The notes under the pieces were generated by a model. That model worked only from the letters and a program-made list of their open reading frames with translations. It did no database searches and had not been told where the DNA came from. A DNA stretch of 64,000 nt from CAVYHX01 sp963768415 (GTDB taxonomy: Bacteria > Pseudomonadota > Gammaproteobacteria > UBA9214), in NCBI GenBank assembly GCA_963768415.1, contig CAVYHX010000026.1, forward strand, positions 32,781-96,780. Direction: 5' to 3'. The position numbers were made by a program, and so were the translations under genes. Below are positions 49,453 to 59,079 of the stretch, piece after piece. Every line of letters begins with the position of its first letter. Positions within the stretch are counted from its first letter, which is position 1.

Positions 49453-49861
49453 ATCCACTCATGATCCGTGGCCAGCGCGCGTGCACGGCCTCCGCCAGTT
49501 CCGGCTCCACCGTGACCACGTAGACCCGGCGCTCATGTTCGTGGCGCGCCACCAGCCCCTGGATCCACTGGCCCCTGGTCAGATCATACCAGTGGCTGCG
49601 GTCTTCGAGGTCTTTCTCCATGAAGCTCTTCACGGTCAATTTGACCGGCACCGGGAACCAGCGGTCCCAGCGGCCGCTGTAGATGGCGTCGAGCCGCGCC
49701 CAGCCACCCAGCGGCAGGCGCCCGGCCTGGTCGGGACGCCGGCCCCAGGCCAGCAGTTCACCGTCGCCGCTGCGCCGCCTGACCGGCAGCATGGCCTTCG
49801 GATTCGGGAAATAGACCCGCACATCCTGGTCGTTGACCGTGTAATAGACGCCGTTGCACAT
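49451..49861 (-). CDS. 136-aa Met-Cys protein, possible SRAP relative
   Basis: 136 residues, ATG at 49861. It begins MCNGVYYTVNDQDVRVYFPN, so Cys2 becomes N-terminal after Met removal, as in SRAP proteins; AMLPVRRR and LLAWGRRP followed by GRLPLGGWARL recall the PvvR and WGLiP.W blocks of SRAP, and VKSFMEKDLEDRSHW is strongly charged. I do not recognise an established family. The TAG stop uses bases of the neighbouring MITE end, so the original C-terminus may be cut. It lies between a Y-family polymerase and an SRAP gene, which suggests a DNA-damage role (inference). Confidence 0.65.
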   Translation of the reverse strand: MCNGVYYTVNDQDVRVYFPNPKAMLPVRRRSGDGELLAWGRRPDQAGRLPLGGWARLDAIYSGRWDRWFPVPVKLTVKSFMEKDLEDRSHWYDLTRGQWIQGLVARHEHERRVYVVTVEPELAEAVHARWPRIMSG

Positions 49862-49927
49862 GGGTTAACGCAGGGCTGCTTGATTCAACAACCCGTCATT
49901 CTGCCCATTGCCATCGGGAGCGCGATA

Positions 49928-50011
49928 TTGTTGGGCACGCTTCGCTTTGCCCAACCTACGCCACTGTATCATCGTAGGTTGGGCAAAGGAGCGTAGCGAC
50001 GTATCCAACAA
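49928..50011. repeat. REP-type palindromic repeat
   Basis: Outer arms TTGTTGG/CCAACAA and inner arms TTGCCCAACCTACG / CGTAGGTTGGGCAA form an 84-base imperfect palindrome. Repeats with CGTAGGTTGGGC cores are common in proteobacterial intergenic regions. It sits between the 136-aa gene and the polymerase gene. Confidence 0.75.
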
Positions 50012-50128
50012 GTCCCGCTGACCGGATACCAGCCTGTCAGTGAGACCGGGAACCGGCCGAGTGGCTGGCCCGGGCTGTGCCCGTAAAAACAGCCATGAGG
50101 GATTAAATGGCAATCTCATGGTTCGGCA

Positions 50129-51461
50129 TCATCTACCTGAAGATTGCTTCGTTACCGCGTTCCTCGTATCGGCCGCGCTGTCCTGAATCGTCTGGCGGTG
50201 GCCATGGGGTTTCCATGCCGGGGCGATGACATTGGGCATGCTGGAGCGGTTCAGCAGCCGCGCCGGGGCGAGGGCGAACTCGCCGTAGCGCCGGTTGACC
50301 GCGTCCATGACGGCGTTGACCTCGCCCTGCGCCTCGTTCATGGCGTCGAACAGTTCCAGTTGACTCCCGGTGTCCACCGGGTCCAGCGCGGTCACCTGCA
50401 CCTGGTGCACCCCCTGGCCGGCCCAGATGTCGTCCAGGACCGTGCGGCACAGCGCCATGATCACGCGGCCGTCGTCTGTCGGCAGGGCGGTACGCAGCTT
50501 GCCGCCCACCCAGCCCTCGGCGGTGCGCAGCCCGATGAAGAAGGTCAGGGCCTGCAGCCGGTGGCGCCGCAGCCGGGTGCCGACCTTCTCGCTCATGTGC
50601 ATCAGCCAGGTCAGCAGCAGCTCCCGGTCGCGGGTGTCCGGCGGCACCACCTTGCCGTGGCCGAGGGACTTCGGCGCCGGCACATCGCCCTGCAGCCGGT
50701 CCGGGTCCTGTCCCTGGCACATGTACCAGATGCGCCGCCCCGGGTTGCCGAAGCGCCGCGCCAGCACGCTGATGGGCAGGTGCTGCATCTCGCCACAGGT
50801 GCGCACGCCGTGTTCGGCCAGAAAGCCGCCGATGCCCTCCGCAATACCGCACAGGGCGGTCACCGGCACATCGCGCAGCCGCTGTTCCGCGTCCCAGGGC
50901 GGGATGACGGTCAGGCCGTCGGGCTTGTCCAGTTTGGCGGCGAACTTGGCCGTGGTCTTGTCGCCGCTGACCCCGACCGAGCACAGCACGCTCGAGGCCG
51001 CGAAGACCTTTTGCTTCACCAGCCGCGCGATGCGCAGCGGCGTGCCCAGCAGCCGCTGGCAATGCGTCACGTCCAGGAAGGCCTCGTCCACGGAAAACAC
51101 CTCGATGTCCGGCGTAATGTCCTGCAGGGCCTCCATGATCGCCACCGAGGCGGCTGCATAGCGCTCCGGGTTGGCCGGGCACTGGATCAGCTCCGGGCAC
51201 AGCCGGCGCGCCTGCTGCAGGCGCATGCCGGTCTTGATGCCGTAGGCGCGGGCCTCGTAGGAAGAGGTGATGATGCAGGTCCCCTGGCAGGCCGTTGGTG
51301 ACCGCCAGCGGCCGCCCGCGCCACTCGGGCCGGTCACGCTGCTCGATGGAGGCGAAGAAGGCATTCATGTCCACCAGGATGATGGCGCGCGGCCAGACGA
51401 CGGGGCAGCGGTCGACGGTTTCCGGATGGTTTGCGCGGGACGGGCTGACAATGAATGACAT
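50129..51461 (-). CDS. Y-family DNA polymerase (Pol IV/UmuC-like; one frameshift)
   Basis: 443 residues after removing one extra base; ATG at 51461, with MNAFFASIEQRD at residues ~32-43. Catalytic carboxylates are in ILVDMNAFFASIE and SVDEAFLDVT; SSYEARAYGIKTGM, SGDKTTAKFAAKLDKPDG and a C-terminal beta-clamp motif QLELFD are present. Such polymerases copy damaged DNA with low fidelity. The break is at 51287 (CTG+C before CAG, Leu either way). A LexA box lies 56 bases upstream, so SOS induction is expected. Pol IV versus another Y-family branch is not decided. Confidence 0.9.
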
Positions 51462-51516
51462 GTGTGGTTTTCCGGGTCAATGGCTAAAAACCGAACAGGC
51501 TGCAGGATAATTCGGA

Positions 51517-51536
51517 TACTGTAATTATATACAGTA
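51517..51536 (-). promoter_or_regulatory. LexA box (SOS operator)
   Basis: TACTGTAATTATATACAGTA fits the gammaproteobacterial LexA consensus TACTGTATATATATACAGTA with two mismatches and intact CTGT/ACAG ends. It precedes the polymerase gene and probably controls the minus-strand unit down to the SRAP gene. Confidence 0.9.
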
Positions 51537-51829
51537 TCCGGCAATCCCGCGTTCGATGCCACACCCTTGCGGAAGAAAATAATTAACTGTTTGTTATTAA
51601 AAAAAAATAATTTATTTCCGAAGGAGAGGGGGCGTATTCCCGCCTGAGTTCAGATCGCGGCAGTATCCGTTGGAGCGGCTATGCATCCGGCTTCGAATGG
51701 CCGCTGTAGGACATTTCCCAATAGACTGTGACGCCGATGTCGTGCACAGTGCCGTACAGAAAACAACAGACGGGGTGCTTTATCGACAGCACTATGAAGA
51801 ATGGCAGCCACCCGCAATGCAAGACGGGA
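51537..51829. other. Intergenic region polymerase-sensor kinase
   Basis: Between the LexA box and the sensor kinase start. The first half is A/T-rich with an A8 run near 51600. Short ORFs here do not look coding. It probably holds the sensor kinase promoter; I see nothing else. Confidence 0.5.
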
Positions 51830-53511
51830 ATGAACGTGGAACTGGAGCAGGCCTGCATGCGCCTGTTGCTGGTTGGATCCGGTGTTATCTATATCCTGAT
51901 GCTAGCCGCGAGCGGACAAGCTGGAACAGGGTTTTTACCACCCGGTGCTTCTGCTGGGCTATTGCTATACAGCGTTTTCATTATGGATCATCTGGCGGAC
52001 ACACTCGCACCCGGCCGGCGTGTACTGGCGACATACGCTGTTCATGATCCTGGATGTCATGCTGGTTTGTGTATTGCTCTACGCGCTCGAGGAATACGGG
52101 GTGCCGTTCTTTGCCGTCTATTTGTGGTTAACGGTCGGCAACGGATTCAGGTACGGATACAGGAAACTCATGCTGTGCGCCGTGCTGTCGCTGTCCGGGT
52201 TTCTGGTGGTGATAGCAACAACAACCTTTTGGCGTGAAGAAGCCCTGTTCTCCATTACCGGCATCATACTGCTTTCCGTCATCCCGTTTTATGTTTCCTT
52301 TATGCTGAAGAGACTGCAACGGGAAAAGGAACGAGCGGAAATCGCAAACCGGGAAAAGACGCGCTTTCTTGCCAATATCAGTCACGAGATAAGAACACCG
52401 TTAAACGCCCTGGTCGGGTTCAGCGGGCTGCTGGCCAACCCGGAGGAGAGCAGCAGGCAAGCACGATACATCGAGGGCATACAGGATGCCGCGAGCAGTC
52501 TGCTGGCGCTGGTCGATGGCGTACTGGACTTTTCCCGGATTGAATCAGGTGTGGTTGCCCTGGAAACCGCTCCGGTTAACGTAAAGGAGATTACCGCTTC
52601 CATCTACAGGATGCTTTCCATGCAGGCGGAGAAGAACGGCAATTCCATTCGCATACAGGATAGATCCGGATGTTCCTCGAGTGATTATGTGTGATGCAAA
52701 TCGCCTGCGTCAGGTGCTGATCAATCTGCTGGGCAATGCGATCAAGTTCACCCGCAACGGGCATATTCAGCTGACGATAACAAAGACTGCCGCACAACAG
52801 GCAAACTGCGTCATTCGATTTGACGTCCAGGATACCGGCGCAGGTATCGAGGAGGACTTCCAGCAGTATATATTCGATCGCTTCCGCCAGGCGGATGATT
52901 CGGCGCAGCGACGGCACGGGGGCGCCGGGCTGGGGACCGCGATTGCCAGGCACCTGGTCGAATTGATGGGCGGGAAAATCGGCCTGCAGAGCCGGATCGG
53001 GCATGGCAGCTGCTTCTGGTTCACGCTACCCTGTTCCCTGCCGCCGGAAGATTACCTGTTGTCTGGCAGTCCTGCCGCAGGTCCGGCAACAGGATCTCTG
53101 TTGACGCCTGATGGCAGGCGCATCAGTGTACTGGTTGCCGAAGACAGTGAAATGAACCGCCATGTCTATCGCGGCATGTTCGGGTTACTGGGTATCAAGG
53201 CGACGTATGCCGATTCGGGGCCGGTGGCGCTGGAAAAACTGAAGACTGAATCCCCGGATGTGATGATCCTGGATATTCAAATGCCGGGCATGTCCGGGCA
53301 GGAGGTCATCAGGAAATACCATGCGCGCACAGCTGTCTCCGCCAGGGTACCGATTATTATTGTGACCGGTGATGCAACGGCGGATATTCAGGATGAGTGC
53401 GAGCGGCTGGGCGTCAGTTCGTTTCTCACCAAACCGGTCGAGCTCGACAGATTAGGTGGTGTTATCGCCGATCTCGCCGGTGGGCGTGCCCTGGATCCGG
53501 TATCCTGCTAG
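51830..53511 (+). CDS. Hybrid sensor histidine kinase, RpfC-like (two frameshifts)
   Basis: 559 residues after correction; ATG 51830, or ATG 51794. Five or six N-terminal membrane helices (residues ~10-165) resemble the RpfC sensor region; then HisKA with NISHEIRTPLNALVGFSG, a HATPase_c domain (LINLLGNAIKFT, GAGLGTAIARHLVELMGG) and a receiver domain (VLVAEDSEMNR, VMILDIQMPGMSG, with Lys in SSFLTKPVE). No HPt domain follows, unlike RpfC. Breaks: 51920 (CAA+G before CTG) and 52656 (ATA+C before AGG), both synonymous. No rpfF or rpfG nearby; the signal is unknown. Confidence 0.86.
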
Positions 53512-53626
53512 CTGACGCCAGTGGAACCTGTGGCTGGGTGCTCGAGCAGCCGGTTAATAACCGAGCGTATGCGCCGGGGGCCCGCCGGTATATAATCCTG
53601 CCCTGTCCACCAATTCCCTGCTGTAA

Positions 53627-55038
53627 ATGACTGTAAAAACACGCTTTGCACCCAGCCCGACGGGATATCTGCATGTCGGGGGTGCACGTACCGCCCTGTT
53701 TTCCTGGCTGCATGCCCGCAAGCACGGGGGTAAGTTCGTGCTGCGTATCGAAGATACCGACCTGCAGCGCTCCAGCGCGGAATCCATTAACGCCATCCTG
53801 GAAGGCATGACCTGGCTGGGACTGGATTATGACGAGGGGCCCTTCTACCAGACGCAGCGCTTTGACCGCTATAACGAGGTCATCAAGGAGTTGCTGGACA
53901 ATGGCCTGGCCTATCGCTGTGACTGCACGAAAGAACGCCTCGATGCGCTGCGCGAGGCCCAGATGCAGCGCAAGGAAAAACCGCGCTACGATGGCACCTG
54001 CCGGAGCCGGGATATCGATACCGACCTGCCGCACGTGGTGCGGTTCCGCAACCCGCCCGATGGCAGCGTGGTCGTGGACGATCTGGTGCGCGGCAGGATC
54101 GCGTTCCGGAATGACGAGCTGGATGACCTGATCATCAGGCGCAGCGACGGCTCACCCACCTATAACCTGACCGTGGTGGTGGATGATCTGGACATGAACA
54201 TCATCGGTTGTTATCCGCGGTGACGACCATCTCAACAATACACCGCGCCAGATCAATATCCTCAGGGCCCTCGGCAAAGAACCCCCCGGCTATGGTCATG
54301 TACCGATGATCCTCGGTGATGATGGCGCGCGCCTGTCCAAGCGCCATGGCGCGGTCAGCGTGATGGAATACAAAAAACAGGGCATCCTGCCGGAGGCCCT
54401 GATGAATTATCTGGTGCGCCTGGGATGGTCTCATGGTGATCAGGAGATCTTCGCGCTGGACGATCTCATCGAACTGTTTCGACATCGCCAGCGTGAACCG
54501 GGCCGCCTCGGCGTTTAATACCGAAAAACTGCTGTGGCTCAACCAGCACTATATAAAGAACGATGACCCGGCGCGCATCGCCCGCCTGCTGAGCCCGCAC
54601 ATGGGTGACCTGGGTATCGATCCGGCGCAGGAACCGCCCCTGGTGGACGTCGTGATCGCCCAGCAGGAACGTGCGCAGACGCTGGTGGAAATGGCGCAGA
54701 TCAGCGCGTTCTTCTACCAGGACTTCGATGCCTACGACGAAACCGCGGCGAAAAAGCATCTGCGCCCGGTGGCGCAGACCGCGCTGGAGCAGGCGCGTAC
54801 CGCACTCGCGGCACTGGAAGACTGGCAGCCGGATTCCATCCACCAGGCAGTGAATGCGGTCGCAGAAAGCCTGGACATGAAACTGGGCAAGGTTGCGCAA
54901 CCGTTGCGGGTGGCCATCGCCGGCCGCGCGGCCACACCTGGCATCGACGTGACCCTGCACCTGGTCGGCCGTGCAGCCTGCCTGCGCCGTATCGACCGGG
55001 CCCTCGAATATATCAAGCAGCGTGCAGGCGAGAGTTAA
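53627..55038 (+). CDS. gltX: Glutamyl-tRNA synthetase (two frameshifts)
   Basis: 469 residues after correction; ATG 53627. HIGH as PSPTGYLHVGGAR, the zinc-region YRCDCTKERLDAL, VIRGDDHLNNTPRQ and KMSKS-like ARLSKRHGAVSV identify GltX; the alpha-helical anticodon-binding part is complete to LEYIKQRAGES. Breaks: 54203 (ATC+A before TCG by one reading; the expected Thr-His is not restored, so the exact position is uncertain) and 54480 or 54477 (TTT+C or CTG+T). gltX lies four bases before glnS. Confidence 0.93.
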
Positions 55039-55041
55039 CAA

Positions 55042-56743
55042 ATGAATGACACCGACACCACCGCACCCGGCAATTTTATCCGCCAGATCATCGAAGCGGA
55101 TCTCGAGACGGGCAAGCACGGGGGCAAGGTCGCGACCCGTTTTCCACCGGAGCCCAATGGCTATCTGCATATCGGCCATGCCAAGTCCATTTGTCTGAAC
55201 TTCGGGATTGCCCGGGACTATCAACGGCACCTGCAACCTGCGTTTCGACGATACCAATCCGCACAAGGAAAACATCGAGTACGTCGAGGCCATCACAGGA
55301 TGACGTGCGCTGGCTGGGTTTCGACTGGGATGATCGCCTGTTTTATGCCTCGGATTATTTCGAACAGTTGTACGACTTCGCGGTGGAACTGATCCATAAC
55401 GGCAAGGCCTATGTCTGTGACCTGACGGCGGAACAGACCCGCGAATACCGCGGCACACTGACCGAGCCGGGCAAGGCCAGCCCCTACCGTGACCGTAGCG
55501 TGGAGGAGAACCTCGACCTGTTCAGGCGCATGCGCGCCGGTGAGTTCGAGGACGGGGCACGGGTGCTGCGTGCCAGAATCGACATGGCCTCACCGAACAT
55601 CAATCTGCGGGATCCGACCCTGTACCGCATTCGCCACGGTGTCATTCATCACCAGACCGGGGAGGCCTGGTGCATCTACCCGATGTATGACTACACCCAC
55701 CCGATATCGGATGCCCTGGAGGGCATTACGCATTCCCTGTGCACCCTGGAGTTCGAGGACCACCGCCCGCTGTACGACTGGGTGCTGGACAACATCACTA
55801 TCGCCTGCCATCCGCAGCAGATCGAGTTTTCCCGGCTTAACCTGGAATACACCGTACTCAGCAAGCGCAAGCTGATCGAACTGGTCAATGAAGGCCATGT
55901 GGAAGGCTGGGATGACCCGCGCATGCCGACGATTGCCGGGATCCGCCGCCGCGGTTTTACGCCGGCCTCGATCCGGGATTTCTGTGACACGTATCGGCAT
56001 CAGCAAGTCGGAGAACACCGTCGAGATGGGCGTGCTGGAATACAGTGTCCGCGAGGATCTGAACGTGCATGCGCCGCGGCGTATGGCAGTCCTGCACCCC
56101 CTCAAGCTCGTCATCAGCAATTATCCGGCGGGGCAGGTGGAACAGCTGACGGTAGCGAATCATCCCCAGGATGCAACCATGGGAAACCGGACCGTGCCGT
56201 TCAGCGGTGACTGTCTATATCGACCGGGATGATTTCCGCGAAGAGGCACCGAAGAAGTTCAAACGCCTGGTCACGGGTGGCGAAGTACGCCTGCGCAATG
56301 CCTATGTGATCCGCTGTGACGAAGTCATCAGGGATGCGCAGGGTGAAATCATCGAATTACATTGCAGCTATGACCCGGCTACCCTCGGCGCCAATCCGGA
56401 GGGACGCAAGGTCAAGGGTGTGATCCACTGGGTCTCCGCGCAGCATGCCGTGGCGGCGGAAGTCCGTCTCTATGACCGGTTGTTCAGTCACCCCAGCCCC
56501 GATGCCGGCAAGGACGGGACCGACTACCGCGAGCACCTGAATCCCGATTCCCTGCTGACCCTGACACAGTGCATGGTCGAGCCGGCGCTGGCCGAAGCGG
56601 CCCCGGGCGAGCGCTTCCAGTTCGAGCGGGAAGGCTACTTTTGCCTGGATTCAGTGCTGTCCACGCCGGCACGACCGGTCTTCAACCGCACCGTGACCCT
56701 GCGTGACTCCTGGGCCAAGATCGAGCAGCAGCAAAAGTCCTGA
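55042..56743 (+). CDS. glnS: Glutaminyl-tRNA synthetase (four frameshifts)
   Basis: 565 residues after correction; ATG 55042, three bases after the gltX stop. HIGH as PPEPNGYLHIGHAKS, LRFDDTNPHKE, HWVSAQHAV and the C-terminal FEREGYFCLDS are conserved; VLSKRKL is the KMSKS motif. Breaks: 55222 (TAT+C before AAC), 55295 (ATC+A before CAG), 55989 (GAC+A before CGT; Asp or Glu) and 56209 (GGT+G before ACT). Corrected length is an exact multiple of three. Confidence 0.94.
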
Positions 56744-56858
56744 CGGGCAGCGTATTATTGCAGTATTCCAACACCTTGGGCTGGCGGAAAGATCCAGAAA
56801 GTCCGGGTGTCACCTTGACAGGGCAGGGCGTGTCACGTAAATTGCCCGACTCGTTTTC

Positions 56859-56934
<76 letters not shown>

Positions 56935-56971
56935 AACGAATGCGGGCGGCAGCCCTCGTTTTGCATGATTA

Positions 56972-57048
56972 GTCCCCATCGTCTAGTCGGCCTAGGACAC
57001 CGCCCTTTCACGGCGGTAACAGGGGTTCGAATCCCCTTGGGGACGCCA
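56972..57048 (+). tRNA. tRNA-Glu(UUC)
   Basis: 77 nt, CCA encoded; acceptor GTCCCCA/TGGGGAC, anticodon UUC in CCGCCCTTTCACGGCGG. Its 3' end is repeated twice downstream. Confidence 0.96.
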
Positions 57049-57058
57049 TAAACAAAGT

Positions 57059-57087
57059 GACCCGCCTTGTGCGGGTCGATTTGTTTA
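57059..57087 (+). terminator. Intrinsic terminator after tRNA-Glu
   Basis: Stem GACCCGC / GCGGGTC with loop CTTGT, followed by GATTTGTTTAT. An identical copy lies at 57231-57259. Confidence 0.8.
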
Positions 57088-57230
57088 TCACTTTTCAGAA
57101 GGGGATGAGAACCCCGGGTTCGAGCCGAGCCACGCAGCGCGTGGCGAGACAGCAACGCCGCAGGCGTTGACCCCGCAGGGGTGAGGCGCGCAGCGACGAA
57201 TAATCCCCTTGGGGACGCCATAAACAAAGT

Positions 57231-57259
57231 GACCCGCCTTGTGCGGGTCGATTTGTTTA
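57231..57259 (+). terminator. Second copy of the tRNA-Glu terminator
   Basis: Identical in stem, loop and T-rich tail to the terminator at 57059-57087, carried along in the 60-base repeat. Confidence 0.75.
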
Positions 57260-57328
57260 TCCCTGCCGCAGGTGTTGACCTCGCAGGGGTGAGGCGCAGC
57301 GGCGAATAATCCCCTTGGGTACGCCATA

Positions 57329-57609
57329 TAAATAGAGCGGTTACAAAGCGCTCTCCCAGTTGTACGGAAATTATACGGAAAATTAAAAAATGTCGATCTT
57401 CGAAAAAACAAAGCACTGCACTAGTCGTATACCGTGCCGGTACAAACTGGCTACGATCATGTTCTCCGCCGCCATCGTGCTATATGCAATCTCTGTCCCC
57501 TTCATTGTCGGAATGAGGGGACAGTATACTTAATTCATTTCGGCTTAATTTTATGTTGAACCTGGTAAGATTTTTCGTTCCAGACAATTAAGTATACTGT
57601 CCCCGGATT
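57329..57609. other. Non-coding region between the tRNA-Glu repeats and amrS
   Basis: No convincing gene. It contains an A/T-rich stretch (about 57361-57410) and, at its end, the 88-bp inverted-repeat element described separately. Confidence 0.6.
57517..57604. repeat. 88-bp inverted-repeat element (REP/RAYT-like)
   Basis: Two perfect 19-base arms (GGGGACAGTATACTTAATT at 57517-57535 and its complement at 57586-57604) flank a 50-base T-rich loop. Repeats with a GGGACAGTATACTT core often accompany RAYT transposase genes; none is in this window. It ends five bases before the amrS stop codon. Confidence 0.75.
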
Positions 57610-58704
57610 TCAGGCGGCATAATCCTGCAGGCGGATAGGTTGCCTTTTCGCACCCCAGTTCCCGTGCCCGGATTCAAAGACACCTGCACAGGGTGTGCCG
57701 CAGCTCGTGCATTTTCCGTCCGCAGTGAGCTTCCAGTCAGTCAGCACATACCAGTCACGGCCGATCAGACGTTCACCGCAATGGTGACAATAGGTACTGT
57801 CGCCGGCCTCATTGTGGACATTGCCGGTAAAGGCATAGCGCACACCGTTTTGCATTGCGATCTCGCGGGCGCGGATCAGGGTTTCCTTGGGGGTTGCCGG
57901 GATATCCAGCATCTTCCAGTCCGGGTGAAAGGCCGAAAAATGCATGGGGACATCCGGACCCAGCTTTTCCACTACCCATTGTGTCATTTCGTCGATTTCC
58001 TGTTCCGAGTCGTTCTTGCCGGGTATCAGCAGGGTGGTCAGTTCCAGCCAGGTATCGGTTTCGTGTTTGATGTACTCCAGGGTTTCCAGTACCGGCGCCA
58101 GGTGCGAGCCGGTGATCTTGTGGTAGAAGTCTTCGGTGAACGCCTTGAGATCGACGTTGGCGGCATCCATGTAGCGGTAGAATTCCTTGCGCGGTTCCGG
58201 ACAGACATAACCGGCGGTGACGGCGACCGACTTGATGCCTTTTTCATGGCAGGCGCGGGCGACATCGATCGCATATTCATGAAAGATCACCGGGTCGTTG
58301 TAGGTATAGGCGACACTGCGGCAGCCGAGCTGCTGCGCGGCACGCGCGATGACTTCCGGAGAGGCCTCATCCGCCAGGGTATGGATTTCCCGCGACTTGC
58401 TGATGTCCCAGTTCTGGCAGAATTTGCAGGCGAGGTTGCAGCCTGCCGTGCCAAATGACAATACCGGCGTGCCCGGCAGGAAATGATTCAGCGGTTTCTT
58501 CTCGATCGGGTCGATGCAATAGCCGCTGGAGCGGCCATAGGTCGTGAGTACGATTTCATCATCGAGGTTCTGGCGCACGAAACACAGGCCCCGCTGGTCT
58601 GCATGCAGCTTGCAGAAGCGCGGGCAGAGATCGCACTGGACCCGGCCATCTTCCAGCTTGTGCCAGTACCGGGTGCTAACGGTATATTTATCGCGCTTTG
58701 TCAT
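57610..58704 (-). CDS. amrS: AmmeMemoRadiSam-system radical SAM enzyme
   Basis: 364 residues, ATG at 58704. An N-terminal cysteine set (CDLCPRFCKLHADQRGLC) and the radical-SAM motif GTAGCNLACKFCQNW (CxxxCxxC) match AmrS, with RSVAYTYNDPVIFHEYA, VTAGYVCPEPRKEF and a C-terminal zinc-like pair (YCHHCGERLI, CTSCGTPC). AmrS, AmrA and AmrB are usually encoded together; here the gene stands alone. The reaction is not established for most members. No lesions. Confidence 0.9.
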   Translation of the reverse strand: MTKRDKYTVSTRYWHKLEDGRVQCDLCPRFCKLHADQRGLCFVRQNLDDEIVLTTYGRSSGYCIDPIEKKPLNHFLPGTPVLSFGTAGCNLACKFCQNWDISKSREIHTLADEASPEVIARAAQQLGCRSVAYTYNDPVIFHEYAIDVARACHEKGIKSVAVTAGYVCPEPRKEFYRYMDAANVDLKAFTEDFYHKITGSHLAPVLETLEYIKHETDTWLELTTLLIPGKNDSEQEIDEMTQWVVEKLGPDVPMHFSAFHPDWKMLDIPATPKETLIRAREIAMQNGVRYAFTGNVHNEAGDSTYCHHCGERLIGRDWYVLTDWKLTADGKCTSCGTPCAGVFESGHGNWGAKRQPIRLQDYAA

Positions 58705-58925
58705 GGCTTGCTACCGGTCGTTGTCGTTGCTCATGAACCATTGGTGGCATTATAGATTATTATTGCTCACCGATTCTGATCTGGGTCAATTATAAATGTC
58801 ACAGATTGCAGGATTATGCATAATAGTATCCTGTCGCGGCACGGCTGGTTATCCCGACGGCAGCCCGCCCACAGGCAGAGGCTCCTGACTTTATTGCAAC
58901 AGACCAGACTGAGGAACAAGTAAAT

Positions 58926-59033
58926 ATGGATGAGGAAACCAAGACCTTACTGCGTAATATCGCCCACCATCTCAAGTGGGTCATTGTGCTACTGGTCGCG
59001 ATTCTTGCGTTACTGGTTGCTGAAACCCTGTAG
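58926..59033 (+). CDS. 35-residue single-helix membrane protein
   Basis: ATG 58926 to TAG 59033, with GAGGA about 10 bases before the start. MDEETKTLLRNIAHHLKW is an acidic-to-basic amphipathic start, followed by one strongly hydrophobic helix (VIVLLVAILALLVAE). No family recognised. It lies 46 bases before the DUF211 gene on the same strand and may form an operon with it and the VIT-like gene. Coding status rests on start, ribosome site and helix pattern only. Confidence 0.6.
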   Translation: MDEETKTLLRNIAHHLKWVIVLLVAILALLVAETL

Positions 59034-59079
59034 TCTGCCCTAAAAATATGTGAGTTCAATAATCCTCGGGTAAAAGTCC

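Larger units (their letters stand above)
57030..57328. repeat. Tandem repeats of the tRNA-Glu 3' end and terminator
   Basis: A 60-base block (57030-57089: last 19 bases of tRNA-Glu, spacer, terminator) recurs exactly at 57202-57261; a third, diverged 21-base piece of the tRNA end is at 57308-57328. The spacers are also related: 57159-57208 and 57268-57314 share CGCAGG.GTTGACC.CGCAGGGGTGAGGCG and GCGAATAATCCCC with few changes. This looks like unequal duplication or successive integration at the tRNA 3' end. No integrase gene is present. Confidence 0.85.

Noticed and set aside
50144..51301. Long plus-strand ORF opposite the Y-family polymerase
   Set aside because: GC-rich shadow; the minus strand shows polymerase catalytic motifs and a LexA box.
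51670..52047. 125-codon ORF before the sensor kinase
   Set aside because: Overlaps the true kinase frame and shows no protein-like conservation.
57159..57328. CRISPR array suggested by repeated blocks after tRNA-Glu
   Set aside because: Only two or three copies, the repeat includes a tRNA end and a terminator, spacers are themselves related, and no cas genes are present.
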